From contig CAWCWA010000013.1 of the NCBI GenBank assembly GCA_963799085.1, positions 62,001-126,000 on the forward strand: DNA of 64,000 nt. Reading direction: 5' to 3'. This DNA is from AP-15 sp963799085 (GTDB lineage: Bacteria > Pseudomonadota > Alphaproteobacteria > ATCC43930 > CGMCC-115725). The translations under genes and the position numbers were made by a program. The notes under the pieces were generated by a model, which searched no databases, was not told the origin of the DNA, and saw only the letters and a list, made by a program, of their open reading frames with translations. Shown here piece by piece: positions 37,428 to 47,472 of the stretch (position 1 is its first letter; each line of letters starts with the position of its first letter).

Positions 37428-39440
37428 TTGGCGGTTCCTGTGTTGCGTCGGTTTTTCGGCCTCTTGATCCTCGCCTTCGTCGCGGCGGCTCCAGCATCGG
37501 CGCAGGACACTCCGCCATTGCGGGTTGGTCGCGTCGCCTATCTCTCAGGCAATCTCTCCTTTCGTGCGCCGGGAGAGACGCAATGGTCGCCGGCCGGGGT
37601 CAACTATCCGGTCGCGGCCGGTGGGTCGTTTCGCGCCGACCCCGAGGCTCGTGCCGCGATCGAAATCGGTCCGACCACAATCGCGCTCGCCGGCGGGAGT
37701 GAACTCGACATCGTCGCTCTTGACCAGCGGACGGTGCAATTCGGTCTGCCGCAAGGTCGGATTTACCTGGAATTGCGGAGCCTTGATCAGGATCAGAGTT
37801 TCGAAATCGACCTGCCGCAAGGCGGGGTGTGGCTGCTGCGGCCGGGAGGCTACGAGATTGCTGCGGGTGGCCCGAACGAGCCCGCACGGGTCGCGGTGTT
37901 CGACGGCAGCGCGCGTTTTTCTGGCGGCGGCTCAGATCTGACCGTGAACGCTGGCGATATGGCCGTGCTTTCGGGCGCCGAGCCGGTCGTGGCGCATATC
38001 GAGAGGCCGACGCCGGATCCGTTTGTCGCCTGGGCCCGCTCCCGCGGTGCCGAGCCGGCCCGGCTTGCCGCACCCCGCTACGTCTCGCCGCAGATGACCG
38101 GCTACGAGGATCTCGATCGCTACGGGGTCTGGCGGCAGGCGCCGCAATATGGCGCGGTCTGGTATCCGAGCGACCCGCCGGCCGGCTGGGCGCCCTATCG
38201 CGACGGCCGCTGGGTTTGGGTTCCGCCCTGGGGCTGGACCTGGATCGACTCCGAGCCTTGGGGCTTCGCGCCCTCGCATTACGGCCGCTGGGCCTTTATC
38301 GGCGGACGGTGGGGCTGGGTTCCCGGCCAGATTGTACCGCAGCCGGTCTATGCCCCTGCGCTAGTGGCCTTTGTCGGCGCACCGGCGGTCGGGTTCGCCG
38401 GAGCGGTTGGACCATCTGTCGGCTGGTTTCCGCTGGCGCCGGGCGAAGCCTATTGGCCGAGCTATACGCGCAACGCCTACTACATTCGCAACGTCAACGC
38501 CGCCAGTGTGCGCAACATCAACACCATTATCGTGGGCAATCAGGGTGCGCCGCCGCCGCAAATCGCGCATGCCGCTTTCGCCAACCGCCAATTCGCCACG
38601 GTCGTGCCGCAGCAGGTCTTCGCCGGCGGACAGCGCGTGGCGCCGGCGGCGATCCCGGTCCCGGCGGCCGCGTTGCAGCATGCCCCGGTCGATGTCCATC
38701 CGCCACGGATCACGCCGGCGACGGCGAACTCCGCGTCGTCGGCGACAGCGCCGGCTGGTCCGGGCCGTGCCGGCATTCGCTCGCCGCAACAGCCTCAGCC
38801 CGCGGCGGCAGCGGCGGCGATGCCACCCCCGCACCCCCCAGCGCCGACGCAGCTGCCGACCGAGCGCCATCCCACAGCACCGCGCGTGGTGGAGCCGGCG
38901 CACCCCGCGGCCGGCGTCGCGCGCGCCGACCCCTCTGCCCATCATCCGCCCGGCGAGCCCGCCCATCCGACAACGCCCCCGGCGCCGGTTGCGACGCGGC
39001 CCGCGTTCGGCGCCGCCTATCCGCCGGGGCCGGAGCGTCGGGTCCCCGCACCACCCTCTCCGGCAGCACCGCGGTCCGGCCCGGCCGTCACCGAACGGCA
39101 TCCGCCTTCGGCCGTCCATCCAGCACCGCCGCCGGCCGTTCATTCGGCATCACCCTCTCCGGCAGCACCGCGGTCCGGCCCGGCCGTCACCGAACGGCAT
39201 CCGCCGTCGGCCGTCCATCCAGCACCGCCGCCGGCCGTTCATTCGGCATCACCCCCTCCGGCAGCGCCGCGGTCCGGTCCGGGCGTCACCGAACGGCATC
39301 CGCCGCCACCCGTTCATTCAGCACCGCCTCCGGCTGCACGCACCGCAGCACCGCAGCCGCATCCGCCCGCCCACGAACATCCGCAGGGCGCCGGCAAACC
39401 GGGCGCCGAGCACGGCAAGAAGGGCGAGCAGGAAAAATAG
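37428..39440 (+). CDS. FecR / DUF6600 domain envelope protein, Pro-rich
   Basis: A secreted protein of about 670 residues. The N-terminal signal (LRRFFGLLILAFVAAAPASA) is followed by a FecR-like domain (VGRVAYLSGNLSFRAPGETQ), then a Trp-rich region at about 230-290 (YGVWRQAPQYGAVWYP, PYRDGRWVWVPPWGWTWI, GFAPSHYGRWAFIGG) typical of DUF6600, and a very Pro/Ala/His-rich tail with a 33-residue tandem repeat. The frame is intact. Start uncertain: TTG 37428, GTG 37440 or TTG 37443; none has a good ribosome site. Function unknown; envelope or cell-surface role inferred. Confidence 0.8.
   Translation: MAVPVLRRFFGLLILAFVAAAPASAQDTPPLRVGRVAYLSGNLSFRAPGETQWSPAGVNYPVAAGGSFRADPEARAAIEIGPTTIALAGGSELDIVALDQRTVQFGLPQGRIYLELRSLDQDQSFEIDLPQGGVWLLRPGGYEIAAGGPNEPARVAVFDGSARFSGGGSDLTVNAGDMAVLSGAEPVVAHIERPTPDPFVAWARSRGAEPARLAAPRYVSPQMTGYEDLDRYGVWRQAPQYGAVWYPSDPPAGWAPYRDGRWVWVPPWGWTWIDSEPWGFAPSHYGRWAFIGGRWGWVPGQIVPQPVYAPALVAFVGAPAVGFAGAVGPSVGWFPLAPGEAYWPSYTRNAYYIRNVNAASVRNINTIIVGNQGAPPPQIAHAAFANRQFATVVPQQVFAGGQRVAPAAIPVPAAALQHAPVDVHPPRITPATANSASSATAPAGPGRAGIRSPQQPQPAAAAAAMPPPHPPAPTQLPTERHPTAPRVVEPAHPAAGVARADPSAHHPPGEPAHPTTPPAPVATRPAFGAAYPPGPERRVPAPPSPAAPRSGPAVTERHPPSAVHPAPPPAVHSASPSPAAPRSGPAVTERHPPSAVHPAPPPAVHSASPPPAAPRSGPGVTERHPPPPVHSAPPPAARTAAPQPHPPAHEHPQGAGKPGAEHGKKGEQEK
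39052..39330 (+). repeat. Tandem 99-base coding repeat, nearly three units
   Basis: Units begin at 39052, 39151 and 39250 with CACCCTCTCCGGCAGCACCG or close variants, an exact period of 99 bases (33 codons). The encoded unit begins SPAAPRSGPAVTERHPP and continues AVHPAPPPAVHSA. Units 1 and 2 are almost identical; the third has diverged and is partial. The in-frame period means copy number can vary without breaking the gene. Confidence 0.85.
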
Positions 39441-39446
39441 GCGGGA

Positions 39447-40248
39447 TCAGCGGCCGTTGAAGACGGGCTTGCGCTTTTCCATGAAGGCGGTGCGGCCTTC
39501 GGTGTAATCCTGGCTGGCGAAGCACTCCTCGACGAGCCGCTTGCACAAGGCGAGGTCGCGCCCGCCCTCGTCTTTCAGCGCCTCGCGGATCGCGACCTTG
39601 GCCGCCTTCACGGTGAGCGGCGCGTTCGCCGCGATCGTCTCGCAGTAATTCTCGACATAGGTCTCGAGTTCGCCGTCGGGCACCACCTGGTTGACAAGGC
39701 CCATCCGCAGCGCCTCCTCGGCGGTGAACTGCCGCGCGGTAAAGAAGATCTCGCGGGCATACGCGGGCCCGACCAGATCGACGAGCCGCTTGATGCCGTC
39801 ATAGGCGTAGCCCAGACCCAGCTTCGCCGCCGGGACGCCGAATTTCGAGCCCTCGGCGGCGATCCGCATGTCGCAGGCGAGTGCGGTCGCCGACACCGCC
39901 GCCGATGCAATAGCCGCGGATCATCGCGATCGTCGGCTTCAACGTCTCCTGCAGGCGCAGACGGGCGCCCTCGGAGATCTTGGCGTAGGCGGCGGCGGCC
40001 TCCTCGGAAGCGCGCCGCTCCTTGAATTCGGAGATATCGGCGCCGGAAACAAAGGCGCGGCCGCCCGCGCCGCTGACGACGATGACCCGCACGCTGTCGT
40101 CGCGCTCGAAATCGTCGATGATCCGCGCCACGCCCTCCCACATGTCAAGCGAGACGGCGTTATGGCGCGCCGGGTTGTTGAAGATCATGCGGCCGACGCC
40201 GCCCGCCTTTTCGGCGATCATCTTGCTGGTCAAGGGCTGGTCGAGCAT
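39447..40248 (-). CDS. Enoyl-CoA hydratase/isomerase family protein (one frameshift)
   Basis: A crotonase-fold enzyme of about 267 residues. The N-terminus is MLDQPLTSKMIAEKAGGVGR with MIFNNPARHNAVSLDM, then FVSGADISEF (first oxyanion-hole block, GAD) and MIRGYCIGGGVG (second block). After a slip near 39890 it continues ATALACDMRIAAEGSKFGVP and ends FMEKRKPVFNGR. The catalytic acid of the GLV segment is replaced in part, so substrate class is uncertain. Upstream on the same strand is a CaiB-type CoA transferase. Confidence 0.85.
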
Positions 40249-40281
40249 CGTCTCGGGCTCCTGTTGCTCTCGATCGCGGGG

Positions 40282-41471
40282 TCAGACGACGGCGCGGGCG
40301 CGCAGATCGGCGATCTCGGCCTGGTTGAAGCCGAGTTCGCGCAGCACCTCGTCGGTATGCTGGCCGAGATCGGGTGTCGGGCGCAATTTCGCCGGCTCCG
40401 GGGTGCGGGTCATGTTGATCGCCTGGCCGACGGCCTTCAAGCGGCCCGAGCTTGGGATGATCGATCGGCCGCGCCATTTCGAGATGCTGCACCTGCGGGT
40501 CGGCAAAGGTCTGGTCGATCGTGTAGATCGGCCCGCAGGGTACCCCGACCTCGTTCATCAATTCGACCCAATAGGCGGCCGGCCGCTTTTTGGTGATCTC
40601 GCCGATCCGCTCGTTGAGCGCCTTGCGGTTTTTCGAGCGCGGCGGGCCGGTCGCGTAATCGGGGTCGTCGAGCAAGGCCATCGCGTCGGCCGCCTCGCAG
40701 AAGCGGCGGAACATGTGGTCGCCCGAGGCGGCGATGTTGATCTGGCCGTCCGAGGTCGGAAACACGCCGGTCGGGATGCCGGTCGGATGGTCGTTGCCCG
40801 CTTGCTTCGCGACTTCGCCCGCCATCAGCCAGCGCGAGCCCTGGAAATCGAGCATGAAGATCTGCGCTTCGAGGAGCGAGGTGTGGACCCATTGCCCCTC
40901 GCCCGAACTCTCGCGCTCGATCAGCGCCATCAGGATCGCCTGAGCCAAGAGGAGGCCGGCGCAGAGATCGTCGATCGGGATGCCGACCCGCACCGGCCCC
41001 TGGCCCGGCAGGCCGGTGATCGACATCAGCCCGCCCATGCCCTGCGCGATCTGGTCGACCCCCGGCCGCTTGGCGTATGGCCCCGTCTGGCCGAAGCCCG
41101 AGATGCTGCCATAGACGATGCGCGGGTTGATTTTCTTTACCGATTCATAGTCGACGCCGAGCCGGAATTTGACCTCCGAGCGGAAGTTCTCGACGATCAC
41201 ATCGGCCTTTTCCGCCAGCTTGAAAAAGATCGCCTTGCCCTCTTCGGTCTTCAGGTTGAGCGTCAGGCCGCGCTTGTTGCGGTGCAGGTTCTGGAAGTCG
41301 AAGCCCTCGCGCCGCGATCCCGTGACGTCGCCCTTCGGACTCGCCCGGCGGCTCGATCTTGATGACGTTGGCGCCCCAATCGGCAAGCTGGCGCACCGCC
41401 GTCGGCCCGGCGCGGGCATGGGTCAGGTCGAGAACGGTAAATTTCGCCAGCGGCAGGCTTCCGATGCTCAC
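40282..41471 (-). CDS. CaiB/BaiF CoA-transferase (two frame breaks)
   Basis: A second class III CoA-transferase, about 395 residues and of the formyl-CoA/succinyl-CoA transferase subtype. The N-terminus reads MSIGSLPLAKFTVLDLTHAR, AGPTAVRQLADWGANVIKIE. After a slip near 41340 follow FDFQNLHRNKRGLTLNLKTEEG, VIVENFRSEVKFRLGVDYE with the catalytic Asp region, SISGFGQTGPYAKRPG and HTSLLEAQIFMLD. A second slip near 40440 leads to the C-terminus VGQAINMTRTPEPAKLRPTP, ending ADLRARAVV. Next to an enoyl-CoA hydratase on the same strand, so part of an acyl-CoA pathway. Confidence 0.84.
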
Positions 41472-41651
41472 GATGAACGGCCCTCCAATCGAATTCCCGG
41501 CAAATGTCGCCCGTGGGCTGGCGCATCGTCAAGCGGCGCGGGTCGAGGAAGTCTGATCAGCGCGTTGCGGAGATCGACTGCGGCTCAACCCATCCGTTCG
41601 GTCGGCGTTGCGGATTTCGCCATGCGCCCCGCCGGCCGGACGGCTTGTGCG

Positions 41652-42247
41652 CTATTCGACTCCGATCGCGTGGCGGAAGCGGTTCTTCAGGAGGACGCCG
41701 TCGCGCGGCGGCAATACGCGCGGCGGTTCGTCGGCGCGGATCGCGATCGCGGGCGAACAATGTCTGCCCCGGGTTCTTGAGGCGGTCGGCGAAGTCGCGC
41801 AGCCCCAGTTCGTCGCTGATGTCGAAGGTCTCCTTGATGCCGCAGGCGCGGGCGACGCCGATCAGTTCGACCGCCGCATCGGTGTGGCTCGCCTGCATGC
41901 CGGTCTCGCCATAGCGGCCGTTGTCGAACACCGCGATCGCCAGGTTCGGCGGCCGCTGCACGCCGATCGTCGCCAGCGCGCCGAGGCCCATCAGCATCTC
42001 GCCGTCGCCGGTCACGACCAGAATCCGCCGCTCGGGCCGGGCGAGCGCCAAGCCCAGCCCGATCATCGCCGCACGCCCCATCGCGCCCCACAGATAGAAG
42101 TTGCGATCGCTCGTCGCCGACCGAGGCGGCGTCGTAGGTGGTGGAGCCGAGGCCGGTGACGAGCAGCAATTCACCGCGCTTGTCGAGCAGCGCGCGGATC
42201 GCGGCGCGGCGGTCGAGGCGCGGGCCGTTCGAGATCATTTCACCCAC
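41652..42247 (-). CDS. TPP-binding decarboxylase subunit, sulfopyruvate/phosphonopyruvate type, C-terminal half (two frame breaks)
   Basis: The pyrophosphate-binding half of a split thiamine-diphosphate enzyme, like the beta subunit ComE. It begins MGEMISNGPRLDRRAAIRAL; after a slip near 42118 it has DRNFYLWGAMGRAAMIGLGLA and the TPP/Mg motif GDGEMLMGLGALATIG ending VFDN, then RYGETGMQASHTDAAVELIG. A second slip near 41750 leads to the tail ADEPPRVLPPRDGVLLKNRF and the TAG at 41652-41654. It overlaps the alpha subunit gene by 13 bases. Confidence 0.8.
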
Positions 42248-42768
42248 CGTTTGGCGCCGATCAGCCGTTGCGACAGCAACACCGCCATCGCCAGATCGCC
42301 GCTATACGCGTTCTCGAGCGCCGCGGCGACGGTCTCGCCCGCATCCTCGGCGCGCTCGACGCGGTGGACCAGCACATCCATCAGTTCGAGTGCGGCCTGC
42401 GTCTTGGTCCCCATCGGCACCTGCCACGGGTTGAACTCGGCCCACTCGCCCCGCATCGTCACCAGCATGACCAGCGGAAAGCGGCAGTTCCTCGTCAGCG
42501 ACAGCATGTTGATGCAGTTGCCGACTCCGCTCGATTGCATCAGCAAGACCGCCCGCTCCCCGCCGAGCCAGGCGCCGGCGGCCAAGGCCACGCCCTCCTC
42601 CTCGGTGGTCAGCGGCACCGCGCGGATTTCGGGATCGGCGCGAACCAGTTCGATCAATCGTGCATGTCCGGCGTCGGGCACATAGCCGACCTGCCTGACC
42701 TCGGCGCCTTTCAGCACGGCGAAAATGGCTTCATGCCAATCGGCTGCCGCTTCCCCAAGCTCGCTCAA
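42235..42768 (-). CDS. TPP-binding decarboxylase subunit, N-terminal half (alpha)
   Basis: The 177-residue intact partner of the previous gene. It has the pyrimidine-binding half: VGYVPDAGHARLIELVRADP, the catalytic-Glu type block VPLTTEEEGVALAAGAWLGG and SSGVGNCINMLSL. This matches the alpha subunit of sulfopyruvate decarboxylase (ComD) or phosphonopyruvate decarboxylase. Together they would form an alpha/beta decarboxylase of a 2-oxo acid with a charged group at C3; the actual substrate is not shown, as no comA/comB or ppm gene is adjacent. Confidence 0.82.
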   Translation of the reverse strand: MSELGEAAADWHEAIFAVLKGAEVRQVGYVPDAGHARLIELVRADPEIRAVPLTTEEEGVALAAGAWLGGERAVLLMQSSGVGNCINMLSLTRNCRFPLVMLVTMRGEWAEFNPWQVPMGTKTQAALELMDVLVHRVERAEDAGETVAAALENAYSGDLAMAVLLSQRLIGAKRWVK

Positions 42769-42978
42769 CTGCGCACCTCCCGCCGATCGTCGGTGAAGCC
42801 TAGCACGAACCAGGTCGCCGCGGACCGCGATCCTCTTATGCGGTTACGGTCTATCTGCGACGCGTCGGCGGACGCTTCAATCCTTCGATCTCGCCGTTTG
42901 CCCGGTCGAACCCAAGCCCGCCGCAAGACCGATATTGCCATACGTTCCTGAATCAAAGTTGATCCGAGCCAAGCCAAA

Positions 42979-43042
42979 GATCTAGCAAGATCTCTGCGCG
43001 GCGAAATCGGTCGCCGCGACGGCCCATTCGGTTCCGAACCGA
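42979..43042 (+). promoter_or_regulatory. Two palindromic operator candidates before the cupin gene
   Basis: Within the 296-base space between the decarboxylase alpha gene and the cupin gene are AGATCTAGCAAGATCT (42979-42994; AGATCT arms with a four-base loop) and TCGGTTCCGAACCGA (43028-43042; perfect seven-base arms). The second ends 22 bases before the cupin start and overlaps the likely transcription start, a typical repressor position. No other gene or RNA was seen in this space. Confidence 0.45.
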
Positions 43043-43064
43043 CGCGAACACAGGAGCCCGAGCC

Positions 43065-43559
43065 ATGGCGAAACGTATCGACCCGGCGGCGCTGATGGCG
43101 TTCACCGGCACCCTCTACCCGCCGCCTTACGACGCGCCTTGTCGGACGCGGCAGCGCACGCGGCTTGGCGACGCCGCCGGGCTCACCCAATACGGGGTCA
43201 ACTTGTTGCGATTGCCGCCCGGCGCCTGGTCGAGCCAACGCCATTGGCACACCGCCGGCGACGAGTTCATCTACGTGCTGTCGGGCGAGGTCACGCTGGT
43301 GACCGACGACGGCGATGAGCTGTTGCGCGCCGGCGAATGTGCCGGGTTCAAGGCCGACGACCGCAACGGCCATTGCCTGCAGAACCGCTCCAACGGGGAC
43401 GTTCTCGCACTCGAGATCGGCACCCGGATCGACGGCGATACGGCCTATTACCCCGATGTCGATATGGTGGCGCCGGCCGGCGGCAAGCCCGCGACTTACA
43501 CCCGCCGTGACGGTACTCCCTATGAGGGCCTCCGCCGCCGCGGGCCCGAAGACCCTTGA
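43065..43559 (+). CDS. Cupin-domain protein
   Basis: A 164-residue single-domain cupin. The metal-binding motif is seen in SSQRHWHTAGDEFIYVLSGE (two His and Glu) with VTLVTDDGDELLRAGECAGF as the second strand set. Starts MAKRIDPAALMAFTGTLYPP after ACAGGAGCCCGAGCC. The fold is used by dioxygenases, isomerases and small-molecule-binding proteins; substrate unknown. Probably controlled by the palindrome just upstream. The frame is intact. Confidence 0.88.
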   Translation: MAKRIDPAALMAFTGTLYPPPYDAPCRTRQRTRLGDAAGLTQYGVNLLRLPPGAWSSQRHWHTAGDEFIYVLSGEVTLVTDDGDELLRAGECAGFKADDRNGHCLQNRSNGDVLALEIGTRIDGDTAYYPDVDMVAPAGGKPATYTRRDGTPYEGLRRRGPEDP

Positions 43560-43575
43560 GCCACCGTCAACCTTT

Positions 43576-45291
43576 CTACCAGCCGAGTGCGTAGGCGGCG
43601 CGGCGCGGGTCGGCGCCGGCTTCGAGAACGCCGCGCTTCCTGTCGACATCGATCGCGCAGACCGCACCCGCGAGCCAGATCCAGTCGGGCCAGCGTTGTA
43701 TGTCGTGTCCGCGGCGGGCGAGTTCGGCCATGACCGGTTCGCCGATGCGGGCTTCGACCGCAAGCCGGCCCGGATGGTAGTCGAACGGCGCGAAGGACGA
43801 GGGATAGCTGTAGCTGGCAAAGCGCGGCGCCTCGATCGCCGACTGCATGTCCTGGCCGAAGACGAAGCGGTTCAGCAGCACCTGCAGCATCGCCTGGGTC
43901 TGCACGTCGCCGCCCGGCGTGCCGAACGGCATGAACGCGGTCGCGGCCCTGGATCGCCAAGGCCGGGTTCGGCGTCAGCCGCGGCCGCTTGCCGGGCGCG
44001 ACGCCGGCCGGATGGCGCGGATCGGGGCGTGACTGCGAACCGCGGTTCGACGGGATGAGGCCGGTTCCCGGCACCACAGGCGAACCATAGGAGCCGTCGC
44101 TCGGCGTCGCCGAGAAGATATTGCCCGTGGCGGTCGGCGACGCAGACATAGGAGGTATCGGGCTCCGGGATTCGGGTCGCCGGCGCGCGGCGCGAACCGG
44201 CCGACGGCGCGTCCCAATTCGCCGGCCGGAGGCATTTCGGGAAACGCGCGGTCGGGCCGGATCATCTTGCGCCGCTCGGCCGCGTATTCGGCGGAGATCA
44301 GTGTCGCGATCGGCACCTCGACCAGCGCCGGGTCGCCGTAATAGGCCTCGCGATCGGCAAAGGCGAGCTTCACCGCCTCGGCGAGATGGTGGACGTAGTC
44401 GGCGCTGTTGTGGCCGAGGGCGGCGAGATCGGTCCCTTCGAGCAGCGCCAGCGTCTGCAGCAGCACCGGCCCCTGGCACCAGGCGCCGCAGGTGAAGACT
44501 TCGAGGTCGCCAAAGCGGCGGCGCTCCGGCGGGCCGACCGGCGAGCGGTAATCGGCCAGATCCTCGGCCGAAAGCAGCCCGCCTTCCTCTTTGATGAAAG
44601 CGACGATCTTCTTGGCGATGTCGCCGCGATAGAAGGCGTCGCGCGCGGCTTCGAGCCCGGCCTCGCGGCCCCTGCCGGCAGCGGCGCGCTCCTCGTCGGC
44701 CATGTATTGCAGCGAGGCGGCAAGATCGGTCTGGCGGAACAATTCGCCGGTCTCGGGTGGTCTGCCGCCGGGCAGAAAGATCGCCGCCGAGGACGGCCAG
44801 GCGCGGTGGTCCTCTTCATGCCGCTTCAGGCTCTCGGCCATCAGCGGATACATCGGAAAGCCGTCGCGGGCGAGACGGATCGCCGCTGCCGCGACCTCGC
44901 CGAAGCTCATCGTGCCGTAGCGCCGCAGCGCCGTGATCCAGGCGTCGGGTGCGGCCGGCACGACGGTGCGCAACACGCCCTTCGGGATCTTGCCGCCATG
45001 CTCGCGCATGAAGAGTTCGGGATCAAGCGCCTTCGGCCACGGACCGAGACCGGCAATCGTCATAACCTCCTGTCGGTCGGCGAGGTACAGCATGATCGGC
45101 GCGACGCCGGCGACGTCGACCAGATCGCTCTGCAGCACGCCAAGCGCAATCCCGGCCGCACAGCCCGCATCGATCGCGTTGCCGCCCGCCTGCAGGATGT
45201 CGAACCCGGCCGTGGCGGCGAGGTAATGTCCGGCCGCGATGGCGTGCCGGGTAACGGCGATGGTCGGCCGATGCGATGCGGATGCGGTCAT
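43576..45291 (-). CDS. Gamma-glutamyltransferase family protein (two frame breaks)
   Basis: An Ntn hydrolase of about 570 residues. The N-terminus MTASASHRPTIAVTRHAIAA has no clear signal peptide, so it may be cytoplasmic. Large-subunit blocks: AGGNAIDAGCAAGIALGV, MREHGGKIPKGVL and LLEGTDLAALGHNSADYVHH. After a slip near 44160 comes the autoprocessing site DTSYVCVADRHGNIFSATPSD (nucleophile Thr), and VPGTGLIPSNRGSQ. A second slip near 43945 leads to MPFGTPGGDVQTQAMLQVLL, ending RRAAYALGW. It transfers or hydrolyses gamma-glutamyl groups (glutathione-type substrates) in the family. Confidence 0.86.
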
Positions 45292-45390
45292 GGCGAACCT
45301 CCTGCGCGGTGCTTGCTGCCCGGCGACACTCTAGCCCCTGACCAACTGGCGATAAAAGCGTCGTTCTCGCCGCGAAAGGCGGCCGCGCCT

Positions 45391-47241
45391 TCAGCTCGGG
45401 TAGATCTTGATGCTGCTCGCGACCGAGTCGGCCACGTGCTCCTTGGTGATCACACCGAGGACATCGCCCGATCGCGGCACGCCGCGGCTGCGCACCACGA
45501 GCGCCATCGCCGCCTTCCTGCGCCAGATTCGCTGGATCACGTCGAAGACGATGTCGTTCTCGCGCACCAGCGTGAAATCGCGGCTCGCGACGTCGCCGAG
45601 CGTGACGCTCGACGCGGCCGCCTCCGAAGCGTTGCGCAGCGCGGTATTGACCCGCAGCACGCCGACGATGCGGTCATCCTCGGCGACCACCACATGGCGC
45701 ATTCGACCGCCATGGTCGGGGCGCGATAGAAAGGCATCGAAACGCAGTTCGGCCGGCGCCACGACCACGTCGGTGTCCATGACCTCATGGGCGCGACGGA
45801 CGAGGAACATGTTGGCGTGCAACGCCTTCGGAATGACGTGGCCGCGGCGGTAGAGCTTCAGTGTGTAAATGTTCTCGCGCGACAGCAGCCGCCGCACACC
45901 CACGCTCATCGCCACAGCCAGGATCATTGGCAGCACGATGTCGTAGTCCCGCGTCATCTCGAAAATCATCGTGACGGCAGTCATCACCGCGCCGGTGGCG
46001 CCGCCCACCATCGCCCCCATGCCGACCATCGCGAAGGCAGGAATGTCCAGCGCCAGCGGCAGATGAAGGGCGTTTAGCGCGGCCGCGAACGCGCCGCCGA
46101 TCGTGGCGCCCATGAACAGCGAAGGGGAGAAGATCCCGCCCGATGAACCGGAGCCGAGACTGAGCGTGGTGGCCAGCAACTTGCTCAGGAAAAGAAGGAT
46201 CAGAAATCCGGCCGCCGCCAGTTGGCCGAGCAGGATCGCCTGCACCGTCGCGTAACCGACACCCTCGACGTAATAATGCCCGAAACGCTGCTGCAAGGCG
46301 TAGATCAGCACGCCGACCATCAGCATGCCCAACACATGCCGCGTGTAGCGCTCGGTGATTTTGTCGAACATGTCTTCGAGTAGATGGAGGCCGCGGACGA
46401 ACCCGGCGGCGGCGACGCCGACGACGGCGCCCAGCGCGGAATAAAGGCAGAGGACGAGCCCCGAAGTCGCGTCGGCGCTCAGCGGAGCGAGATGCGGCAC
46501 GACAAACGCAGGCTGCGGGCCGAAGAACATCCGCCCGATGAAGGTCGCCGTGCCGGTGGCGAGCGCTACCGGCAGGAAGGTGCGGGCGCTGACCTCGGGC
46601 ATCATCAACTCGATCGCGAACATAACGCCGCCGATCGGCGTGTTGAAAGTGGCGGCGATGCCGCTGCCGGCGCCGGCGGCCACCAGGATGATGCGCTCTC
46701 CCGGCGACATCCGCACGATCTGGCCCAAGGTCGAACCCAATGCCGAGCCGATCTGGATGATCGGCCCCTCGCGTCCGACCGCCGCACCGCTGCCGATCGC
46801 GATCGCCGATGCCAGCGATTTGACGATCGCAACGATGGGTCTAATCACGCCTCCCTGGTAATAGATCGCGTCCATCACCTCAGGCACGCCGTGACCGCGA
46901 GCTTCGGGAGCGAAGGTGCTGACGAGAAAGGTTACCGCGACGGCGCCCACCGCCGGCACGAGGATGACGAACACTCCCCACGGAGAGGACGGCGTGAACA
47001 TGTTGGCGTCGTAGCGGAACGACAGCGTGCCCAGAAACAGGAGGTTATGGATCAGACCGATCAGGTCGCGAAAAGCGACGGCGCCAAATCCGGTGACGAC
47101 GCCGACGACCAGCGCCAGAGCCGAGAGATTGACCAGTCCGATGCGACGGATCTCGTCCTCGCTCGCCGGGGCCGGGAGCGGGGCGGTCTGCTCGACCGCC
47201 GAATGGCTCGAACGTGGCAGCAGGCGCGGCAGACTTGCCAT
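45391..47241 (-). CDS. ClC-family chloride channel/antiporter with CBS domains
   Basis: A 616-residue membrane protein. ClC signatures: RGHGVPEVMDAI (first selectivity loop, His in place of the usual Ser), GREGPIIQIGS with the gating Glu, and GSSGGIFSPSLFMGA. The C-terminal third holds two CBS-like units (VMDTDVVVAPAELRFDAFLS; MRHVVVAEDDRIVGVL; DIVFDVIQRIWRRKAAMALV), which sense adenine nucleotides in other proteins. Intact. It is divergent from the second ClC gene with 231 bases between. Confidence 0.92.
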   Translation of the reverse strand: MASLPRLLPRSSHSAVEQTAPLPAPASEDEIRRIGLVNLSALALVVGVVTGFGAVAFRDLIGLIHNLLFLGTLSFRYDANMFTPSSPWGVFVILVPAVGAVAVTFLVSTFAPEARGHGVPEVMDAIYYQGGVIRPIVAIVKSLASAIAIGSGAAVGREGPIIQIGSALGSTLGQIVRMSPGERIILVAAGAGSGIAATFNTPIGGVMFAIELMMPEVSARTFLPVALATGTATFIGRMFFGPQPAFVVPHLAPLSADATSGLVLCLYSALGAVVGVAAAGFVRGLHLLEDMFDKITERYTRHVLGMLMVGVLIYALQQRFGHYYVEGVGYATVQAILLGQLAAAGFLILLFLSKLLATTLSLGSGSSGGIFSPSLFMGATIGGAFAAALNALHLPLALDIPAFAMVGMGAMVGGATGAVMTAVTMIFEMTRDYDIVLPMILAVAMSVGVRRLLSRENIYTLKLYRRGHVIPKALHANMFLVRRAHEVMDTDVVVAPAELRFDAFLSRPDHGGRMRHVVVAEDDRIVGVLRVNTALRNASEAAASSVTLGDVASRDFTLVRENDIVFDVIQRIWRRKAAMALVVRSRGVPRSGDVLGVITKEHVADSVASSIKIYPS

Positions 47242-47472
47242 CTAGCTTCTCCGCTTAGCCGACAATTCACCCGCCAACACGAATGGGTCTCCGACACGTG
47301 CGGTTCGAGACGCCGCGGCAGGCGGACGGATCACGCCGACCGCCGGCGCGTTTTTGCGCGCAGGCACACTAACGCTTGACCGATCCTCGGTTAAGAGGCG
47401 TTCTGGGCCGGGGAGCGCCTCGTCTGTTATGCCGCACGGTCCGCCCTGGACCGGGTGCATTGAAGTCATGCG

